A DNA stretch of 9,833 bases from contig CAYGRM010000255.1 of NCBI GenBank assembly GCA_964352225.1, forward strand, positions 1-9,833, in the 5' to 3' direction. The position numbers were made by a program, and so were the translations under genes. Below, in pieces: positions 7,121-9,833 of the stretch. Under the pieces are notes generated by a model. That model searched no databases and was not told the origin of the DNA. It worked only from the letters and a program-made list of their open reading frames with translations. The stretch is from CAJQQY01 sp964352225 (GTDB lineage Bacteria; Bacteroidota; Bacteroidia; Chitinophagales; Saprospiraceae). Within the stretch, counting starts at the first letter, position 1. Every line of letters begins with the position of its first letter.

Positions 7121-8089
7121 ATGAAAAAGATATTTAAACGATTAGGGAAATGGTTATGGAACCAATTGGTTCGTTTGATTACTGCAATTAGAAGTTTTTT
7201 AGTTGGTGTTCCTGCAGATATTCGAGATAGTATTTTTCAATTTGGAGCTTGGGGAAAGAAACAACTAGACAAGCGGATTAATGCCTTTCAAAAAGAAAGA
7301 TTGCATAGTGTTATTTTTAAAAGTGATTCTCCAGAAGGAAGAAGATTTGACCAAATTATTACCTGGGTAATTGTTATTAGTGTTTTATCTGTTATTTTTG
7401 AAACGGTATCAGAGTTTCATAAAACCTATTGGTGGATATTCTTTGTTTTGGAATGGGTGGTTACAGTTATTTTTACGGTTGAATATATTCTTCGATTATA
7501 TTGTGCCAAAAACCCTTTGAGATATGCCACTTCTTTTTTTGGTATTGTAGATTTACTCGCCATCATACCTTCCTACCTTGGATTTTTATTTATTGGTATG
7601 CAACATTTGATTATTATTCGGGCACTTCGATTACTTAGAGTATTTCGGATTTTCAAAATGGGACATTTTGTATCGGAGGGTGAAGTCATCGTTAATGCGC
7701 TTAAAGCAAGTATGACCAAAATCTATGTCTTCGTTTCCTTTATTGTTTTACTTGCAATGATAATCGGTTCGCTCATGTACATTGTCGAAGGTGGTTTCAA
7801 CGAAAAATTAAATAATATTCCCAAAGGAATTTATTGGGCGATTGTTACTTTAACTACGGTTGGCTATGGAGATGTGACTCCAATTTCTGCCTTTGGTAAA
7901 TTTCTCGCAACGATTGTAATGATCATGGGGTATGGTGTGATTGCCGTTCCAACCGGAATTGTAACTGCCGAAATTAGTGGTAGGGTGATGAACCTTAAAG
8001 AGGTTTTTACAAAAATATGTCAGGAATGTGGCCAGTCAGAACATCATAATGGAGCAGAATTTTGCCACAAATGTGGAGAGGCCTTGTGA
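7121..8089 (+). CDS. Voltage-gated potassium channel (Kv/KvLQT-like) with C-terminal zinc ribbon
   Basis: 322 aa inner-membrane channel, expected to form a K+-selective tetramer. A basic, amphipathic N-terminus (1-70) precedes S1 (about 76-95), S2 (about 104-126) and S3 (about 139-156). S4 (about 163-180) carries charges at every third residue: R167, R170, R173, R176, K179. S5 is about 200-221, the pore helix about 233-245, the selectivity filter T246-V-G-Y-G-D251, and S6 about 257-284 with PTGI at 277-280. The tail holds four Cys (C300, C303, C315, C318) in a CxxC-x11-CxxC zinc ribbon (CQECG...CHKCG). I recall similar tails on other Bacteroidota channels. All key residues are intact, and the start is supported by the basic MKKIFKR opening and the upstream -7 box. 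Divergent from the cotransporter gene, so the pair may balance K+ and Cl- fluxes (inference). A stem-loop follows. Confidence 0.92.
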   Translation: MKKIFKRLGKWLWNQLVRLITAIRSFLVGVPADIRDSIFQFGAWGKKQLDKRINAFQKERLHSVIFKSDSPEGRRFDQIITWVIVISVLSVIFETVSEFHKTYWWIFFVLEWVVTVIFTVEYILRLYCAKNPLRYATSFFGIVDLLAIIPSYLGFLFIGMQHLIIIRALRLLRVFRIFKMGHFVSEGEVIVNALKASMTKIYVFVSFIVLLAMIIGSLMYIVEGGFNEKLNNIPKGIYWAIVTLTTVGYGDVTPISAFGKFLATIVMIMGYGVIAVPTGIVTAEISGRVMNLKEVFTKICQECGQSEHHNGAEFCHKCGEAL

Positions 8090-8113
8090 TTTTTTTTAGT
8101 ATTCTTTTCTAAG

Positions 8114-8172
8114 AGACTTTATTTTAAATGAAGCTGTATGGGAGAACGTCTAACGTCCATCGAATAAAGTCT
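8114..8172. terminator. Stem-loop after the channel gene, possible terminator
   Basis: AGACTTTATT at 8114-8123 pairs with AATAAAGTCT at 8163-8172. The 39-nt interior can fold further (ATGG/CCAT and ACGT/ACGT with a bulge). A T-rich tract follows on the plus strand (8173-8190). It lies between convergent genes, so it may end the channel transcript. The long loop is unusual for a simple intrinsic terminator. Confidence 0.45.
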
Positions 8173-8253
8173 AATCTTTTCTTTTTTGTAATTAGTTTAA
8201 TCAAGTTCTTTATAGAAAATCAATGCTAAGCTTGAACACTTGATTCGCATCAT

Positions 8254-8463
8254 TTATTCCTCCTTTCTATATTCTAAAATATCACCAGGCTGACAATCTA
8301 AAGCTAAACAAATGGCCTCTAAGGTAGAGAACCTAATGGCTCTAGCTTTCCCTTGTTTCAGAATAGAAAGATTGACTGTCGACACGCCTACTTTTTCAGA
8401 AAGCTCGTTTAATTTCAATTTCCTTTTGGCCATCATCACATCTAAATTTACTATAATAGGCAT
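8254..8463 (-). CDS. YozG-like Cro/C1-type HTH transcriptional regulator
   Basis: 69 aa, a minimal XRE-family DNA-binding protein consisting of little more than the five-helix domain. Visible hallmarks of the YozG-like subgroup are MPIIVNLDVMMAKRKL at the start, LNELSEKVGVSTVNLSILKQGKA (helices 2-3, about 18-40), and the closing RFSTLEAICLALDCQPGDILEY. Length is normal for the subgroup. It is transcribed 11 bp behind the gene for a two-TM membrane protein. In many bacteria such small regulators are encoded next to a small membrane protein, often of the DUF2975 type. It probably regulates its own operon; the inverted repeat at 9034-9060 is the obvious candidate operator. This link is inferred from position only. 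Confidence 0.9.
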   Translation of the reverse strand: MPIIVNLDVMMAKRKLKLNELSEKVGVSTVNLSILKQGKARAIRFSTLEAICLALDCQPGDILEYRKEE

Positions 8464-8474
8464 AATTGAAATTT

Positions 8475-8975
8475 TTATATGATTAGTGATTTTTCGATTT
8501 GGTTCAATAAATCTTCATAATTCTTTTCGTTTTTACCCCAATCAAACACTTGAAAAAAGGTAGTTGAACAAAAATTCATAATCGTTTCATTTTCATTAGT
8601 TTCAAAATCAAAATAAATATTTTCTCCCCAAGACAAAAAGGTTAAAGGTGAGATGGCTAAAATCTGATAGGTGTCATTATCGGTTTTAACTAGTTTGAAA
8701 TTTAAATCTTTGATTACCTCAATAATTTTATTAAATAGTAAATCTTTAGGTATATCAAACGACTTTTTATGCCTAACCTTAGTGGTCAATAAATTGTATT
8801 TACTTGTAAAGTAATGTTTAAACGAAAGTGACTTTCTTATCGTCAAATTGAAAATTAAAAAACCGACTAATAGAAACAGAAATAGCTTAAAATAGGAGGT
8901 CTCGCTATATATAGAAACTAATACAACACTCAAGAAGAGTGTTAATACGCCGAAAATATTTTTTTTAGTTGTCAT
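8475..8975 (-). CDS. Two-TM membrane protein paired with the HTH regulator
   Basis: 166 aa. Two hydrophobic helices at about 7-24 and 28-45, joined by a short loop, form an N-terminal hairpin, followed by RKSLSFKH. The soluble part (about 60-166) is therefore probably cytoplasmic, like the N-terminus. It has a helix around 75-92 (FDIPKDLLFNKIIEVIKDL), a beta-rich middle (YQILAISPLTFLSWGENIYFDF) and a closing motif QVFDWGKNEKNYEDLLNQI at about 142-160. I do not assign a family; the ending weakly recalls DUF1499-like domains. First gene of the operon with the HTH gene, 11 bp apart, with a clear promoter upstream. It resembles YozG/DUF2975 pairs in layout but is not a four-TM DUF2975 protein. 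A role in membrane-linked control of the regulator is speculation. Confidence 0.8.
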   Translation of the reverse strand: MTTKKNIFGVLTLFLSVVLVSIYSETSYFKLFLFLLVGFLIFNLTIRKSLSFKHYFTSKYNLLTTKVRHKKSFDIPKDLLFNKIIEVIKDLNFKLVKTDNDTYQILAISPLTFLSWGENIYFDFETNENETIMNFCSTTFFQVFDWGKNEKNYEDLLNQIEKSLII

Positions 8976-9000
8976 GATAAATGATTTTGTTTATTTAATT

Positions 9001-9031
9001 CAAAAGTAATTTATAATGAAATGAAAAGCAA
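9001..9031 (-). promoter_or_regulatory. Bacteroidota-type promoter for the membrane protein/HTH operon
   Basis: Read on the minus strand: TTG (9031-9029), 20 nt, then TACTTTTG (9008-9001), matching the consensus TTG-N17-23-TAnnTTTG. It ends 25 bp before the ATG at 8975. This is the best promoter in the window. Confidence 0.7.
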
Positions 9032-9033
9032 AT

Positions 9034-9060
9034 AATATTTAATGTTTATCATTAAATATT
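9034..9060. promoter_or_regulatory. Perfect inverted repeat, putative operator of the HTH operon
   Basis: AATATTTAATG (9034-9044) and CATTAAATATT (9050-9060) are perfect inverted copies around the 5-nt spacer TTTAT. The site begins 3 bp upstream of the -33 TTG of the promoter, a position suited to a dimeric regulator. Binding by the 69-aa HTH protein is inferred. Confidence 0.5.
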
Positions 9061-9165
9061 TAACTCTTAACGTTTAAGGGTAAACTTTGGGAAAAATAGT
9101 AAAATACAATATTATGGTAAGTACAAGTAAAACAACTTCATTTCTTGAAACTTCAAAAATCCTAT

Positions 9166-9206
9166 AAAAAAAACGGATGTACCATTACGATACATCCGTT
9201 TTTTTA
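9166..9206 (-). terminator. Rho-independent terminator of the secG transcript
   Basis: ACGGATGTA (9173-9181) pairs with TACATCCGT (9191-9199) around a 9-nt loop, extended by flanking A and T runs to about 15 bp. On the minus strand the hairpin is followed by eight U, a classic intrinsic terminator 23 bp after the secG stop. The symmetrical A/T runs allow function in both directions. Confidence 0.85.
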
Positions 9207-9228
9207 TTAGAAATGAAACTAAGCTAAA

Positions 9229-9498
9229 CTAGCCTCCTGCTGATTCTAAACCAGAAGGAATGTCTCCACCGCCACCTGCAATCAATGCAGCAACGATACA
9301 AAGCACGAACAAAGCGACAGCTAAGCCCCAAGTTAATTTCTCAACAAAATCTGTTGATTTAGCAGCTCCAAAAATTTGGTTTGAAGCATTTCCACCAAAA
9401 GTGGCATCAACTCCTCCTCCTTTCGGATTTTGGATTAAAACTACTCCCATTAGCATAATACAAACAAGAGCGGTTAATACGGTAATTCCTGATAACAT
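9229..9498 (-). CDS. secG: Preprotein translocase subunit SecG
   Basis: 89 aa, inner-membrane accessory subunit of the SecYEG protein-export channel, which aids SecA-driven translocation. Two TM helices are visible: about 3-22 (ITVLTALVCIMLMGVVLIQ) and about 55-75 (LTWGLAVALFVLCIVAALI). Between them is the family signature QNPKGGGVDATFGG (23-36), followed by NQIFGAAKSTDFVEKLTW. The C-terminus is Gly-rich (GGGGD). Length is normal for SecG of Bacteroidota. It starts 6 bp after the stop of the Lys-rich TPR gene and ends 23 bp before a strong terminator, so it is the last gene of its operon. Placement directly behind a Lys-rich TPR protein is, from memory, a usual Bacteroidota arrangement, commonly with lptE further upstream. 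Confidence 0.96.
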   Translation of the reverse strand: MLSGITVLTALVCIMLMGVVLIQNPKGGGVDATFGGNASNQIFGAAKSTDFVEKLTWGLAVALFVLCIVAALIAGGGGDIPSGLESAGG

Positions 9499-9504
9499 AT
9501 TGAA

Positions 9505-9833
9505 TTATTTTTTAAGTTTCGCAATTTTTTTTGCAAAGAAACTGCTTTTTTTAGGAAAAATCAAACTTAATCGTTTATACATTCGAATTGCCTTTTTACG
9601 GCTACCTTGTTTACCCAACAATTCTGCCAAGGTTTCTGAGACAACATCATCACTTTCTTGAATACTTTTGTTGGCCTCAGCGACTACTTTAGTTTTTTTC
9701 TTAATATTCTTCTTATCCTTATCACCTTTCTTTTCCTTCTTCTCTTTTTTTTCTTTCTTCTTTTTTTTCTTCTTCTTTATTTTGGACATTAGTTTTTTCT
9801 TTTTCTTCTTAGATTTTTTCATTCTGATCATCA
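9505..9833 (-). CDS. Lysine-rich protein with a C-terminal TPR-like repeat (5' end probably outside window)
   Basis: At least 108 codons are visible. The first half is extremely Lys-rich (K runs with E, D and S between about residues 5 and 47 from the ATG at 9831). The C-terminus (about 60-105) is an ordered helical pair: SDDVVSETLAELLGKQG, then SRKKAIRMYKRLSLIFPKKSSFFAKKI, a single TPR-like unit ending in the usual P-x-x-S. I recall similar proteins just upstream of secG in Bacteroidota as longer proteins, with an N-terminal region, a low-complexity charged linker and this TPR end. The reading frame is open to the window edge, so the ATG at 9831 is probably internal. Function is unknown; the basic linker could bind nucleic acid or acidic lipids (speculation). 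The gene is 6 bp before secG and certainly cotranscribed with it. Confidence 0.75.
   Translation of the reverse strand, partial: MIRMKKSKKKKKKLMSKIKKKKKKKKEKKEKKEKKGDKDKKNIKKKTKVVAEANKSIQESDDVVSETLAELLGKQGSRKKAIRMYKRLSLIFPKKSSFFAKKIAKLKK
9725..9778. repeat. 54-bp homopyrimidine/homopurine tract
   Basis: The plus strand is only C and T from 9725 to 9778 (purine-only on the coding strand), encoding the Lys/Glu-rich linker of the TPR protein. Such tracts can form triplex DNA, and their A-runs are prone to replication or sequencing slippage. Confidence 0.9.

Noticed and set aside
8254..8975. Toxin-antitoxin module
   Set aside because: A small HTH gene next to a small gene suggested it, but the partner is a two-TM membrane protein with no toxin motif, and the HTH protein fits the YozG-like regulators rather than antitoxins.
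9260..9661. Plus-strand open frame of 133 codons across secG and the TPR gene
   Set aside because: It is antisense to the firmly identified secG and to the TPR end of the next gene; it is a shadow frame.

Overview
The window looks like chromosomal DNA from a low-GC member of the Bacteroidota. The evidence is AT-rich coding, A-rich leaders without Shine-Dalgarno sequences, three perfect copies of the Bacteroidota -7 promoter box TAnnTTTG ahead of genes, and family and neighbourhood types common in that phylum. These include a TPR-TM-class III cyclase, secG directly after a Lys-rich TPR gene, a Kv-type channel with a C-terminal zinc ribbon, and a YozG-like HTH gene. The exact family cannot be read from this sequence; Saprospiria-like is only a guess.

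Left part (1-2940): a class III nucleotide cyclase on the minus strand, cut by the window edge and apparently starting with TTG, follows 5 bp behind a small unrecognised gene (1588-1980). A 262-bp gap carrying a perfect 20-bp palindrome leads to a plus-strand secreted esterase that has lost its catalytic half. A long imperfect hairpin then separates it from the next gene.

Middle part (2942-6830, minus strand): three genes probably form one transcription unit. In order of transcription they are an SLC12-type cation-chloride cotransporter (726 aa), a single-pass membrane protein with a probable periplasmic sensor-like domain, and an unrecognised acidic cytoplasmic protein. The last gene is preceded by a 21-bp tandem repeat that creates an 8-codon upstream ORF ending in an ATGA overlap with the gene's start.

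Right part (7121-9833): a Kv-type potassium channel is divergent from the cotransporter across a 290-bp intergenic region, suggesting a K+/Cl- or osmotic homeostasis locus. Next, on the minus strand, comes a two-gene operon (two-TM membrane protein, then a YozG-like HTH regulator). It has a clear TTG-N20-TACTTTTG promoter and a perfect 11-bp inverted repeat just upstream. Last are the secG terminator, secG, and a Lys-rich protein with one TPR-like repeat that probably continues past the window.

No CRISPR array, tRNA, rRNA, intact mobile element or recognised defence system was seen. The most novel-looking items are the cotransporter-sensor-hypothetical operon, the HTH/membrane pair with its putative operator, and the repeat-generated upstream ORF.
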